Shown here one piece after another: positions 48,637 through 57,735 of a stretch of DNA of 64,000 nt. Under the pieces are notes generated by a model, which saw only the letters and a list, made by a program, of their open reading frames with translations, did no database searches and was not told where the DNA came from. The translations under genes were made by a program, and so were the position numbers. Every line of letters starts with the position of its first letter. Within the stretch, counting starts at the first letter, position 1. Source of the DNA: Cellulomonas sp. Y8 (lineage in GTDB: Bacteria; Actinomycetota; Actinomycetes; Actinomycetales; Cellulomonadaceae); assembly GCF_008033115.1 (NCBI RefSeq), contig NZ_CP041203.1, positions 1,054,001-1,118,000 of the forward strand, written 5' to 3'.

Positions 48637-49485
48637 TCAGGTGCTCGGCGTCCGGTCCCCGGGCGCCGGCTCCTCCTCCGGGTCGAACGCCCCCGACAGC
48701 CGCAGCACCTCGTCCTTGAGCAGCCGCACCCACAGGAACACCGCGAACCCGCCGAACACGAACCACTGCGCGGCGTACCCGAGGTTCTGGATGTTGAGCC
48801 CGGTCCCCGACCGGGTGGGCGGCGGCAGCAGCTCGATCGTGACGTCCTGCGCGGGCTGCGAGCTGGTCAGCACGGCGTAGCCGGTCCAGATCGGGCCGCC
48901 CCACACGCCGAGCAGCTCGGCGGACGAGATCGAGTCGGTCGTCCCCGCGTCCTGCGTCCCGTGCTCGGCGCCGGAGTCCTCGGACGCCTGCAGGTACCCC
49001 GTCACCGTCACGGTCCCGGTGGGCACCTCGAGCCCCGGCGCCGCGGGATCGTCGCCCGCGACCCAGCCGCGCACCACCGGCAGCACCGCCCCGTCGACGG
49101 CCGGGTCGTCGGACGCCACCCGCAGGGGCGTCAGCACCAGCGAGCCCGTGCGGCCGTCCAGCGCGCGGTCGCGCACCAGCAGCTGCCCGTCGGCCTCGTA
49201 CTCCTCCCCCGTCACCTCGACGCGGCGCCCGACCAGCGCGCCCTCGAAGGTCGTCTGCGGCAGCAGCACCTCGGCGATCGGCACGGGCTCCTGGGCCTCG
49301 ACCTCGGCGAGCTTCGCGGCCTGGGCGGCGGCGCCCCGCACCTCCGCGCGCTCGAGCTGCCAGGCGCCGAGCCGCCCGCAGACGGCGGCGACGGCGAGGA
49401 ACAGCACGAGCAGCCCGATCATCCGGGGCGTGCGGGCGACCCGCCACAGCGTCGGCGGCGGCTCCGCGGGCGGGGTCGGGGGCAC
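48637..49485 (-). CDS. SURF1-family cytochrome oxidase assembly protein
   Basis: A 282-residue membrane protein. The first helix (about 21-41) ends in LGAWQLERAE, the SURF1 hallmark; a large extracytoplasmic domain has VRGWVAGDDP and TVTGYLQASE; a second helix near the C-terminus (NLGYAAQWFVFGGFAVFLWV) is typical. SURF1 helps insert haem a into the aa3-type oxidase (established), pointing to aerobic respiration. GTG 49485 gives a short Pro-rich leader. Convergent with the ABC exporter; the 284-base gap to xfp holds the xfp promoter region. Confidence 0.9.
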   Translation of the reverse strand: MPPTPPAEPPPTLWRVARTPRMIGLLVLFLAVAAVCGRLGAWQLERAEVRGAAAQAAKLAEVEAQEPVPIAEVLLPQTTFEGALVGRRVEVTGEEYEADGQLLVRDRALDGRTGSLVLTPLRVASDDPAVDGAVLPVVRGWVAGDDPAAPGLEVPTGTVTVTGYLQASEDSGAEHGTQDAGTTDSISSAELLGVWGGPIWTGYAVLTSSQPAQDVTIELLPPPTRSGTGLNIQNLGYAAQWFVFGGFAVFLWVRLLKDEVLRLSGAFDPEEEPAPGDRTPST

Positions 49486-49769
49486 CCCGTCACGGTACCC
49501 GGCGCGGCTGGGCGAGCGTTCCCCGCGACCGCCCCGGAGGCACGTCGTCGCAGGTGACGCGACCCACAGCCACCCGGCGACCCAGGCCTGGTGCGCCCGG
49601 AAGGGGGATGAGGTTGGATGGTTGACGGCCGCCTCGCGCGGCCACGGGGCGCCCTAGGTCGGACGTCCCGGCTCGCGACGCGAGGCGCCGCAAGGCTGGT
49701 GTGGCCCCGGCGGGGGGTGCTCGACCGGGCCCACGGCACATCCGTGGTTCTGCGAAACGGGGAGAGAGC

Positions 49770-52259
49770 ATGACTACGACGACGTCGAGGCCCGAGACCT
49801 GGCGGGCCGGTTCCGGCCAGCCGGTGTCGGACGAGACGCTCCGACGGATCGACGCCTGGTGGCGGACGGCCAACTACCTGTCGGTCGGGCAGATCTACCT
49901 GCTGGCCAACCCGCTGCTGCGCGAGCCGCTGACCAAGGACCACGTGAAGCCGCGGCTCCTCGGTCACTGGGGCACGACGCCGGGTCTGAACTTCCTGTAC
50001 GCGCACCTGAACCGCGTGATCGCGGAGCGCCAGCAGTCGACGCTCTACCTGACCGGCCCCGGCCACGGCGGCCCGGGCCTGGTCGCCAGCGCCTACCTGG
50101 ACGGCACGTACTCCGAGGTCTACTCGGACATCACGCCGGACGAGGAGGGCGTGCGCCGCCTGTTCCGCCAGTTCTCGTTCCCGGGCGGCATCCCGTCGCA
50201 CGTGGCGCCGGAGACCCCCGGGTCGATCCACGAGGGCGGCGAGCTCGGCTACGCGCTGTCCCACGCGTACGGCGCGGCGTTCGACAACCCGGACCTGCTG
50301 GTCGCGGCGGTCGTCGGCGACGGCGAGGCCGAGACCGGCCCGCTGGCGACGTCCTGGCACTCGAACAAGTTCATCGACCCGGCCAAGGACGGCGTCGTGC
50401 TGCCGATCCTGCACCTCAACGGGTACAAGATCGCGAACCCGACCGTCCTGGCGCGCATCCCGGAGGAGGAGCTCCTCGACCTCATGCGCGGGTACGGCCA
50501 CAAGCCGCACCTGTTCGTCGGCGGCTTCGACGGCGAGGACCACGCGGCCGTGCACGCCCGGTTCGCCGAGCTGCTCGACGTCGTGCTGGACGAGATCGCG
50601 GAGATCAAGGCGCGCGCCGCGGCGGGCGACGAGTCCCGCCCGGCCTGGCCGATGATCGTCTTCAAGACCCCCAAGGGCTGGACCTGCCCGCCCGTCATCG
50701 ACGACAAGCAGGTCGAGAACTCCTGGCGCTCGCACCAGGTCCCGCTGGCCAGCGCCCGCGACACCGACGAGCACCTCCAGGTCCTCGAGGGCTGGCTGAA
50801 GTCGTACCGCCCGGAGGAGCTGTTCGAGGCGGACGGCTCGGTCAAGGCGGACATCACGGCCCTGTCCCCCGGCGGCACGCTGCGCATGAGCGACAACCCG
50901 CACGCCAACGGCGGGCTGCTGCTCAAGGACCTGCGGCTGCCCGACTTCCGCGACTTCGCGGTGGACGTGCCGGTGCCCGGCGGCTCGATCTCCGAGGCCA
51001 CGCGCGAGCTCGGCAAGTACCTCACCGAGGTCATCCGGCGGAACCCGGACAACTTCCGGATCTTCGGCCCGGACGAGACGGCGTCCAACCGCCTGCAGGC
51101 CGTGTTCGACGTGACCAACAAGCAGTGGAACGCCGAGTACCTGCCGACGGACGTCGACGACCACCTGGCCCGCATGGGCCGCGTCGTCGAGATGCTGTCC
51201 GAGCACCAGTGCCAGGGCTGGCTCGAGGGCTACCTGCTGACGGGCCGGCACGGCCTGATCACCAGCTACGAGGCCTTCATCCACATCGTCGACTCGATGT
51301 TCAACCAGCACGCGAAGTGGCTGAAGGTCACCAACCACATCCCGTGGCGCCGGCCGATCGCGTCGCTGAACTACCTGCTGTCCAGCCACGTGTGGCGCCA
51401 GGACCACAACGGGTTCAGCCACCAGGACCCGGGCTTCATCGACCACGTGGTCAACAAGAAGGCCGAGATCGTCCGGGTGTACCTGCCGCCGGACGCGAAC
51501 ACCCTGCTGTCGACGTACGACCACTGCCTGCGCAGCCGGCAGTACGTCAACGTCGTGGTGTCCGGCAAGCAGCCGGCGCCGAACTTCCTGTCGATGGACG
51601 AGGCCGTCGCGCACTGCACCCGCGGCCTGGGCATCTGGGAGTGGGCGGGCACCGAGGTCGAGGGCGAGGACCCGGACGTGGTCCTCGGCTGCGCCGGCGA
51701 CGTGCCGACCCTGGAGGTGCTGGCGGCGGCGCACATCCTGCGCGAGGAGCTGCCCGACCTCAAGGTCCGCGTGGTCAACGTCGTCGACCTCATGCGGCTG
51801 CAGGACGAGCGGGAGCACCCGCACGGCCTGTCGGACCGCGACTTCAACACGCTGTTCACGACGGACAAGCCGATCGTGTTCGCGTACCACGGCTACCCGT
51901 GGCTGATCCACCGCCTGACGTACCGCCGCAAGGGGCACAAGAACCTGCACGTGCGGGGGTACAAGGAGGAGGGCACGACCACCACGCCGTTCGACATGGT
52001 CATGCTCAACGACCTCGACCGGTACCACCTGGTGATCGACGTCATCGACCAGGTGCCGTCGCTGGGCTCGAAGTACGCGGGCCTGCGGCAGCGCATGGTC
52101 GACGCGCGGCTCCGCGCCCACGACTACACCCGGGCGCACGGGGAGGACCTCCCCGAGGTGCGCGACTGGGTGTGGCCGGACGCCGGCGAGACCGGCACCG
52201 AGGAGGGCGGCCCGCAGCAGTCGACCGCCACGCTGTCGACGGGCGGCGACAACGAGTAG
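49770..52259 (+). CDS. xfp: xylulose-5-phosphate/fructose-6-phosphate phosphoketolase
   Basis: An 829-residue thiamine-diphosphate enzyme that splits xylulose 5-P or fructose 6-P with phosphate to acetyl phosphate plus an aldose phosphate. Near the N-terminus are [15 protein letters not shown] and [22 protein letters not shown] and [19 protein letters not shown] bind ThDP and metal. Length is typical. ATG 49770 has GGAG five bases upstream. A strong terminator follows, then pta-ackA, which convert the acetyl phosphate to acetyl-CoA or to acetate plus ATP. The upstream gap contains CCTAGGTC (49652-49659), also seen before pta. Confidence 0.97.
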   Translation: MTTTTSRPETWRAGSGQPVSDETLRRIDAWWRTANYLSVGQIYLLANPLLREPLTKDHVKPRLLGHWGTTPGLNFLYAHLNRVIAERQQSTLYLTGPGHGGPGLVASAYLDGTYSEVYSDITPDEEGVRRLFRQFSFPGGIPSHVAPETPGSIHEGGELGYALSHAYGAAFDNPDLLVAAVVGDGEAETGPLATSWHSNKFIDPAKDGVVLPILHLNGYKIANPTVLARIPEEELLDLMRGYGHKPHLFVGGFDGEDHAAVHARFAELLDVVLDEIAEIKARAAAGDESRPAWPMIVFKTPKGWTCPPVIDDKQVENSWRSHQVPLASARDTDEHLQVLEGWLKSYRPEELFEADGSVKADITALSPGGTLRMSDNPHANGGLLLKDLRLPDFRDFAVDVPVPGGSISEATRELGKYLTEVIRRNPDNFRIFGPDETASNRLQAVFDVTNKQWNAEYLPTDVDDHLARMGRVVEMLSEHQCQGWLEGYLLTGRHGLITSYEAFIHIVDSMFNQHAKWLKVTNHIPWRRPIASLNYLLSSHVWRQDHNGFSHQDPGFIDHVVNKKAEIVRVYLPPDANTLLSTYDHCLRSRQYVNVVVSGKQPAPNFLSMDEAVAHCTRGLGIWEWAGTEVEGEDPDVVLGCAGDVPTLEVLAAAHILREELPDLKVRVVNVVDLMRLQDEREHPHGLSDRDFNTLFTTDKPIVFAYHGYPWLIHRLTYRRKGHKNLHVRGYKEEGTTTTPFDMVMLNDLDRYHLVIDVIDQVPSLGSKYAGLRQRMVDARLRAHDYTRAHGEDLPEVRDWVWPDAGETGTEEGGPQQSTATLSTGGDNE

Positions 52260-52270
52260 TCCCGACGTGG

Positions 52271-52311
52271 CCGATGGCCCGCACCACCCCGGTGCGGGCC
52301 ATCGGTCTTCT
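52271..52311 (+). terminator. rho-independent terminator after xfp
   Basis: A perfect 15-bp stem (CCGATGGCCCGCACC, 52271-52285, with 52291-52305), a 5-base loop and a T-rich tail TCTTCT, 12 bases after the xfp stop. This is the only terminator in the window with a clear T-rich tail. Confidence 0.85.
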
Positions 52312-52325
52312 GGGACCTAGGTCAC
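52312..52325 (+). promoter_or_regulatory. DosR-like box upstream of pta-ackA
   Basis: GGGACCTAGGTCAC differs at one position from the box at 40713 (GGGACCAAGGTCAC). It lies 152 bases before the pta start, just after the xfp terminator. Candidate site for an oxygen- or redox-responsive regulator; motif-based inference. Confidence 0.45.
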
Positions 52326-52476
52326 ACGGGGCGGCCGTCAGACGGCCGGGAGGGACCCCGGGTGGCCCGCGTCACCCGGGCTCCGGCGCGATCCGGCGCC
52401 GGACGTCCGGCAGAATTCATCCCACCACCTGACGGCCGGCGACCCCGGCCCAAGCCGACGAGGAAGAAGCCCACCC

Positions 52477-54558
52477 GTGGCCCGCAGCATCTACGTCACG
52501 TCCCCCGAGGGGGACACCGGCAAGTCGACCGTCGCCCTCGGCCTGGTCGACCTGCTGACCCGCACCGTGCAGAAGGTCGGCGTGTTCCGGCCCATCGCGC
52601 GCTCCACCGAGACCCGCGACTACGTGCTGGAGCTGCTGCTCGCCCACGACGGCGTCGACCTGTCCTACGAGGACTGCATCGGCACCAGCTACGAGGCCGT
52701 GCACCACGACCCCGAGGCCGCGCTCGCCACGATCGTGCAGCGGTACCACGCGGTCGCCCGCGACTGCGACGTCGTCGTCGTGGTCGGCACCGACTACACC
52801 GACATCGCCGGCCCGGCCGAGCTCGGCTTCAACGCCCGGATCGCCGCCAACCTCGGCGCCCCCGTCCTGCTCTGCGTCAAGGGCCAGGGCCGCTCCCCCG
52901 AGGAGGTCCGCCAGGTCGCCGAGGTCGCCGCCGCCGAGCTCGAGGCCGGGCACGCGCAGGTCGTCGCGATCGTCGCCAACCGGTGCGACCCCGACAACCT
53001 CGACGCGGTCCGCGCCGAGCTGTCCACCCGCGCCACCGCGTGGGCGCTGCCCGAGGAGCCGTTCCTCGTCGCCCCCACGGTGCGCCAGCTCATGGAGTCC
53101 GTCGACGGCACCCTGATCGGCGGCGACGCCCAGCTGCTGCCCCGCGAGGCCACCGACGTCCTGGTCGGCGCCATGTCGATCGAGCACCTGCTGGAGCGCC
53201 TGTCCGACGGCGTCGTCGTGATCGTCCCCGGCGACCGGTCCGACATCCTGCTCGGCCTGCTCATGGCGCACGCCGCCGACGGCTTCCCGTCGCTGTCCGG
53301 CATCATCCTCAACGGCGGCTTCGAGCCGCCGGCGACGGTGTCCCGCCTGGTCGACGGCCTCCGCAGCCGGCTGCCGATCATCCGCACCGACCTCGGCACG
53401 TTCGGCTCCGCCTCCGCTGCCGCCGGCACCCGCGGCCGGCTCTCCGCCGACTCGCAGCGCAAGGTCGACACCGCCCTCGCGCTGTTCGAGAAGCACACCG
53501 ACGCCGAGGAGGCCCTGGCCGCCCTCGAGGTGCCGGCCCCCGAGGTCGTCACGCCGCTCATGTTCGAGTACGAGCTGCTCGACCGGGCCCGGTCCGACCG
53601 CAAGCACGTCGTGCTCCCCGAGGGCAGCGACGACCGCATCCTGCGCGCCGCGTCCACCCTGCTGCAGCGCGAGGTCGCCGACCTGACGATCCTCGGCGAC
53701 GAGGCGTCCATCCGGACCCGCGCCACCGAGCTGGGCCTCGACCTGTCGGCGGCGAAGGTCATCGACCCGAAGGCCGGCCAGCTGCTCGAGCGGTTCGCCG
53801 CGGAGTACACCGAGCTGCGCAAGCACAAGGGCATGACCGTGGAGCGGGCGCGCGAGATCGTGTCCTCGGTGTCGTACTTCGGCACGATGATGGTGCAGCT
53901 CGGCCTGGCCGACGGCATGGTCTCCGGCGCCGCGCACACCACCGCGCACACCATCAAGCCGTCCTTCGAGATCATCAAGACCACCCCCGGCACCTCCGTG
54001 GTGTCCTCGGTGTTCCTCATGTGCCTCGAGGACCGCGTGCTGGTCTACGGCGACTGCGCCGTGAACCCCGACCCGACGGCCGAGCAGCTCGCGGACATCG
54101 CGATCTCCTCCGCCGAGACCGCCGCGCAGTTCGGCATCGAGCCGCGCATCGCGATGCTGTCCTACTCCACCGGGTCGTCCGGCTCGGGCGCCGACGTGGA
54201 CAAGGTCCGCACCGCCACCGAGCTCGTCCGCGAGCGCCGCCCCGACCTGAGCGTCGAGGGCCCGATCCAGTACGACGCCGCCGTCGACGCCTCGGTCGCC
54301 CAGACCAAGATGCCCGACTCCGCCGTCGCCGGCCGCGCCACCGTCTTCGTGTTCCCGGACCTCAACACCGGCAACAACACCTACAAGGCCGTGCAGCGCT
54401 CCGCCGGTGCCGTGGCCGTCGGCCCGGTGCTCCAGGGCCTGCGCAAGCCCGTCAACGACCTGTCCCGGGGCGCCCTGGTGCAGGACATCGTCAACACCGT
54501 CGCCATCACGGCGATCCAGGCCCAGGCCATGGGCGCGACCCCGGAAGGCTCGAAGTGA
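52477..54558 (+). CDS. pta: phosphate acetyltransferase, long form
   Basis: A 693-residue enzyme that interconverts acetyl phosphate and acetyl-CoA. The N-terminal BioD-like P-loop domain begins SIYVTSPEGDTGKSTVALG; a DRTGG domain follows (about 210-330); the catalytic PTA_PTB domain starts near MFEYELLDRARSDRKHVVLPEG (cited in part) and includes SVSYFGTMMVQ and VFPDLNTGNNTYK. GTG 52477 gives the usual N-terminus, with AGGAAG about eleven bases upstream. Its stop overlaps the ackA start (GTGA). It draws acetyl phosphate from phosphoketolase. Confidence 0.97.
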   Translation: MARSIYVTSPEGDTGKSTVALGLVDLLTRTVQKVGVFRPIARSTETRDYVLELLLAHDGVDLSYEDCIGTSYEAVHHDPEAALATIVQRYHAVARDCDVVVVVGTDYTDIAGPAELGFNARIAANLGAPVLLCVKGQGRSPEEVRQVAEVAAAELEAGHAQVVAIVANRCDPDNLDAVRAELSTRATAWALPEEPFLVAPTVRQLMESVDGTLIGGDAQLLPREATDVLVGAMSIEHLLERLSDGVVVIVPGDRSDILLGLLMAHAADGFPSLSGIILNGGFEPPATVSRLVDGLRSRLPIIRTDLGTFGSASAAAGTRGRLSADSQRKVDTALALFEKHTDAEEALAALEVPAPEVVTPLMFEYELLDRARSDRKHVVLPEGSDDRILRAASTLLQREVADLTILGDEASIRTRATELGLDLSAAKVIDPKAGQLLERFAAEYTELRKHKGMTVERAREIVSSVSYFGTMMVQLGLADGMVSGAAHTTAHTIKPSFEIIKTTPGTSVVSSVFLMCLEDRVLVYGDCAVNPDPTAEQLADIAISSAETAAQFGIEPRIAMLSYSTGSSGSGADVDKVRTATELVRERRPDLSVEGPIQYDAAVDASVAQTKMPDSAVAGRATVFVFPDLNTGNNTYKAVQRSAGAVAVGPVLQGLRKPVNDLSRGALVQDIVNTVAITAIQAQAMGATPEGSK

Positions 54559-55742
54559 ACCACGTCCTCGTCATCAACTCCGGCTCCTCGTCCATCAAGT
54601 ACCAGCTGGTCGACGCCACCTCCGGCGACGCGCTCGCCTCCGGCATCGTCGAGCGCATCGGCCTCGAGGTCGGCAAGGTCAAGCACGAGGGCCCGAACGG
54701 GGCGACCGTGCTCGAGCAGCCCGTCCCGGACCACGAGACCGGCATGCGCCTCGTCCTCGGCCTGTTCGAGGAGCAGGGCCCGCAGCTCCGCGAGGAGGAC
54801 CTCACCGCCGTCGGCCACCGCGTCGTCCAGGGCGGCGACGTCTTCGACGGCCCGGCCGTGATCGACGACGCCGTCCTCGCGCAGATCGACGAGCTCTCCC
54901 CGCTCGCGCCGCTGCACAACCCGGCGAACGTCGCGGGCATCCAGGCCGCGCGGCACGCGTTCCCGAACATCCCGCACGTCGCGATCTTCGACACCGCGTT
55001 CCACCGCACCATGCCGCCGGCCGCGTACACCTACGCGATCGACGAGCAGGTCGCCAAGGAGTTCAAGATCCGCCGGTACGGCGCGCACGGCACGTCGCAC
55101 CTGTACGTGTCCCGCGCGACCGCCGAGTTCCTGGGCAAGCCGCTCGAGGAGCTCAACACGATCGTCCTGCACCTCGGCAACGGCGCCTCGGCGTCGGCCG
55201 TCCGCGGCGGCGCCTGCATCGACACCTCGATGGGCCTGACCCCGCTCGAGGGCCTGGTCATGGGCACCCGGTCCGGCGACATCGACCCCGCCGTGCTGTT
55301 CCACCTGGCCCGCGTCGGCGGCTACACCATCGACCAGCTGGACGAGCTGCTCAACCGGAAGTCCGGCATGCTCGGCCTCTCCGGCTACACCGACATGCGC
55401 GACGTGCACGACGCCGTGGCCGCGGGCGACGAGCGGGTCAAGACCGCCCTCGACGTCTACTACCACCGCATCAAGGGCTACGTGGGCAAGTACTACGCCG
55501 AGCTCGGCCGCGTCGACGTCATCACGTTCACCGCCGGCATCGGCGAGAACGACGACATCGTCCGGCTCAACGCCCTGGCGGGCCTGGAGCGCCTCGGCAT
55601 CCGGGTCGACCCGGAGCGCAACGCCGGCCGGATCAAGGAGCCGAAGGTCATCTCCCCCGACGGCGCCGAGGTCACCGTGCTGGTGATCCCGACGAACGAG
55701 GAGCTCGAGATCGCCCGGCAGTCGGTCGCGGCGATCGCCTGA
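54555..55742 (+). CDS. ackA: acetate kinase
   Basis: A 395-residue ASKHA-fold kinase making ATP and acetate from acetyl phosphate. Motifs: VLVINSGSSSIKYQL (phosphate 1), the substrate-binding FDTAFHRTMP, RRYGAHGTSHLYV, VLHLGNGASASAV (phosphate 2), MGTRSGDIDP, and FTAGIGEND (adenosine). GTG 54555 overlaps the pta stop by four bases with GGAAGG upstream, so the two are translationally coupled. A GC-rich hairpin follows. Confidence 0.97.
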   Translation: MNHVLVINSGSSSIKYQLVDATSGDALASGIVERIGLEVGKVKHEGPNGATVLEQPVPDHETGMRLVLGLFEEQGPQLREEDLTAVGHRVVQGGDVFDGPAVIDDAVLAQIDELSPLAPLHNPANVAGIQAARHAFPNIPHVAIFDTAFHRTMPPAAYTYAIDEQVAKEFKIRRYGAHGTSHLYVSRATAEFLGKPLEELNTIVLHLGNGASASAVRGGACIDTSMGLTPLEGLVMGTRSGDIDPAVLFHLARVGGYTIDQLDELLNRKSGMLGLSGYTDMRDVHDAVAAGDERVKTALDVYYHRIKGYVGKYYAELGRVDVITFTAGIGENDDIVRLNALAGLERLGIRVDPERNAGRIKEPKVISPDGAEVTVLVIPTNEELEIARQSVAAIA

Positions 55743-55773
55743 CGCCGCGGCGTCAGCGCCGCACCGCACGACA

Positions 55774-55804
55774 GGGCCCGTCCCGGCACGTCCGGGGCGG
55801 GCCC
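55774..55804 (+). terminator. hairpin after ackA
   Basis: Thirteen-base arms (GGGCCCGTCCCGG with one mismatch) around a 5-base loop, 31 bases after the ackA stop; no T-run. Confidence 0.6.
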
Positions 55805-55845
55805 CGGGCGTCTCCGGGGCCGGCGAGCCGCGCCGTTCCTGACGC

Positions 55846-55918
55846 GTCACCCGTTCGGTCCCTGCCGCGTCACCTTCCCGCCCGCCGGACGTCACCTGTC
55901 CGCCCCGCGGACTTCACC
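55846..55918. promoter_or_regulatory. four TCACC repeats at 22-23-base spacing upstream of the GGDEF gene
   Basis: GTCACC occurs at 55846, 55869 and 55891, and TTCACC at 55913, at steps of 23, 22 and 22 bases, about two helical turns each. CGTTCGG near 55851 and CCGAACG near 55917 bracket the array as an inverted pair. It lies 50-120 bases before the gene start. Possible regulator-binding array; inferred from spacing only. Confidence 0.4.
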
Positions 55919-55964
55919 CGAACGACCGCTCCAGCCCTCGGGGGTCGTCGCCGATACGACGAGC

Positions 55965-57725
55965 ATGACGCATGCCCGAGCCACCGCCGAGGACCGCGAG
56001 TCCTACTGGCGCTCGGAGCTGGCCCGCGTCGACCGGCTGTGCGACGCGGCCCCCGCGCTGTGCGTCGCGGCCCTGCCCGCGCTGCTCGACGAGGCCCGCG
56101 CGGAGGGCGCCGTGGCCGTCGAGATCGAGCTCGAGTACAACGGCGGCTGGGCCCACCACCTGCTCGGCGAGGACCCTCTCGCGCTGCGGGCCATCGAGCA
56201 CGCGCTGGAGCTCGCGACGACCCACGGGATGCGCGCGTGGGAGGGCCGGCTGCTGCAGGGGCTCGCGGCCGTCTACAACGGCTTCGGCGACAACCTGTCG
56301 GCCCTGGAGCTGCTGGACCGGTCGCTCGGGATCCGGCGCGAGCTCCACGACACCGAGGGACTCGCCGCGGCGCTGAACAACCTCGCCGACACCTACATCT
56401 CGATGGGCCGGTTCCCGGAGAAGGCGCGCGAGCTGCTGGACGAGGCCGCGCGGCTGTGGCCCGAGCTGGACCGCCCGGACGGCACCTGCGCCACGCTGTC
56501 GGGCCTGGCCAAGCTCGACACCGACGAGAGCGAGGCCCTGCGCGCCACCGACCCCGTCCGCGCGCGGGCGCTCGCCACCCGCGCGGTGCAGCTCGCGCTG
56601 CGCGGGCTCGAGGCGGCACGCGGTGTCCCCGACGCCGACGGCGGCGACTCCGGCAACCCGCGCATGGCCGTCGAGGCCCAGGTGCGCCTGGCCCGCGCGC
56701 ACATGGCCGGGGGCGACCTGGACGCCGCCACGGCCGCGCTGGCCGAGGCCGAGGCGGCGCTGCCCCGCGTCGCGGCCCGCTACCTGACGATCCGGTACCA
56801 CGCGGCCCTCGGGAGGCTGCGCCGGCTGCGCGGCGACCACGCCGGCGCCGTCGCCACCCTGCACGAGGGGCTGCTGCTGACCGAGCAGTCGCTGCGGCCG
56901 ATGGAGCGCGCCGACGTGCTGCTCGAGCTCGTCCAGGTGCACGAGGACGCGGGCGACCTGCGCGCCGCGCTCGACACCCACCGCCGGTACCACGAGGCGG
57001 TCATGGCCCAGCGCGACCAGGCCGCCGAGCGCCGCGGCATCGTCGTCAACGCCCAGCTGGACGTCGAGCGGGTCCGCCAGGCGCGCGACCAGGCCCGCAA
57101 GCGCGCCGCCGAGCTCACCGCGCTCAACGAGACCCTGCAGCACGACGCCGCGCACGACCCGCTCACCGGCCTGCTGAACCGCCGCGGCCTCGACGCGGTC
57201 ATCGCCGCGCGGCTCGGGCGTGAGGCCGAGCTGGCCTACGTGGTCGCGGACATCGACCTGTTCAAGGCGGTCAACGACGAGCACTCGCACCCCGTCGGCG
57301 ACGAGGTGCTGCGCCGGGTCGCGCAGATCATGACCAGCGCCGTCCGGGTCGGCGACGCCACGGCGCGCATCGGCGGCGAGGAGTTCACGCTCGTGCTGCT
57401 GGACTCCCCGCACGAGCAGGCGCTGGCCGTCTGCGAGCGCATCCGGGCGACGATCGCCGGGTACCCGTGGCACGAGCTGTCGCCCGGCCTGCGGGTCACG
57501 GTCAGCTTCGGCGGCGCGATGGCCGCGGACGGCGAGGCGCGCGACACCCTGGTGTCCCGGGCGGACGCGGCGCTCTACCGCGCGAAGCGCGAGGGGCGGA
57601 ACCGGGTGGTGTTCGACGGCACGCCGTCCTCGCCCGCGCCGCTCCCCGTGCCGGTCCCGCGCACGGGCGGCACGGCGCCCCGCACCCCGTCGGCGGGCAC
57701 CGCGGCGGCCTGCCAGCCGAGCTGA
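55965..57725 (+). CDS. TPR-repeat diguanylate cyclase (GGDEF)
   Basis: A 586-residue cytoplasmic protein. About 350 residues of helical tetratricopeptide-like repeats (ALNNLADTYISMGRFPEKA and similar) form a ligand- or protein-binding domain. A coiled coil (about 350-385) joins it to a GGDEF domain with DPLTGLLNRRGLD, the active-site GGEEF and an RxxD inhibitory site (RVGD) exactly five residues before it. It should make cyclic di-GMP with product inhibition. No membrane helix or signal peptide. The C-terminus is Pro-rich. It converges on the aldehyde dehydrogenase gene with 10 bases between. Confidence 0.92.
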   Translation: MTHARATAEDRESYWRSELARVDRLCDAAPALCVAALPALLDEARAEGAVAVEIELEYNGGWAHHLLGEDPLALRAIEHALELATTHGMRAWEGRLLQGLAAVYNGFGDNLSALELLDRSLGIRRELHDTEGLAAALNNLADTYISMGRFPEKARELLDEAARLWPELDRPDGTCATLSGLAKLDTDESEALRATDPVRARALATRAVQLALRGLEAARGVPDADGGDSGNPRMAVEAQVRLARAHMAGGDLDAATAALAEAEAALPRVAARYLTIRYHAALGRLRRLRGDHAGAVATLHEGLLLTEQSLRPMERADVLLELVQVHEDAGDLRAALDTHRRYHEAVMAQRDQAAERRGIVVNAQLDVERVRQARDQARKRAAELTALNETLQHDAAHDPLTGLLNRRGLDAVIAARLGREAELAYVVADIDLFKAVNDEHSHPVGDEVLRRVAQIMTSAVRVGDATARIGGEEFTLVLLDSPHEQALAVCERIRATIAGYPWHELSPGLRVTVSFGGAMAADGEARDTLVSRADAALYRAKREGRNRVVFDGTPSSPAPLPVPVPRTGGTAPRTPSAGTAAACQPS

Positions 57726-57735
57726 CGCGCGGGGT

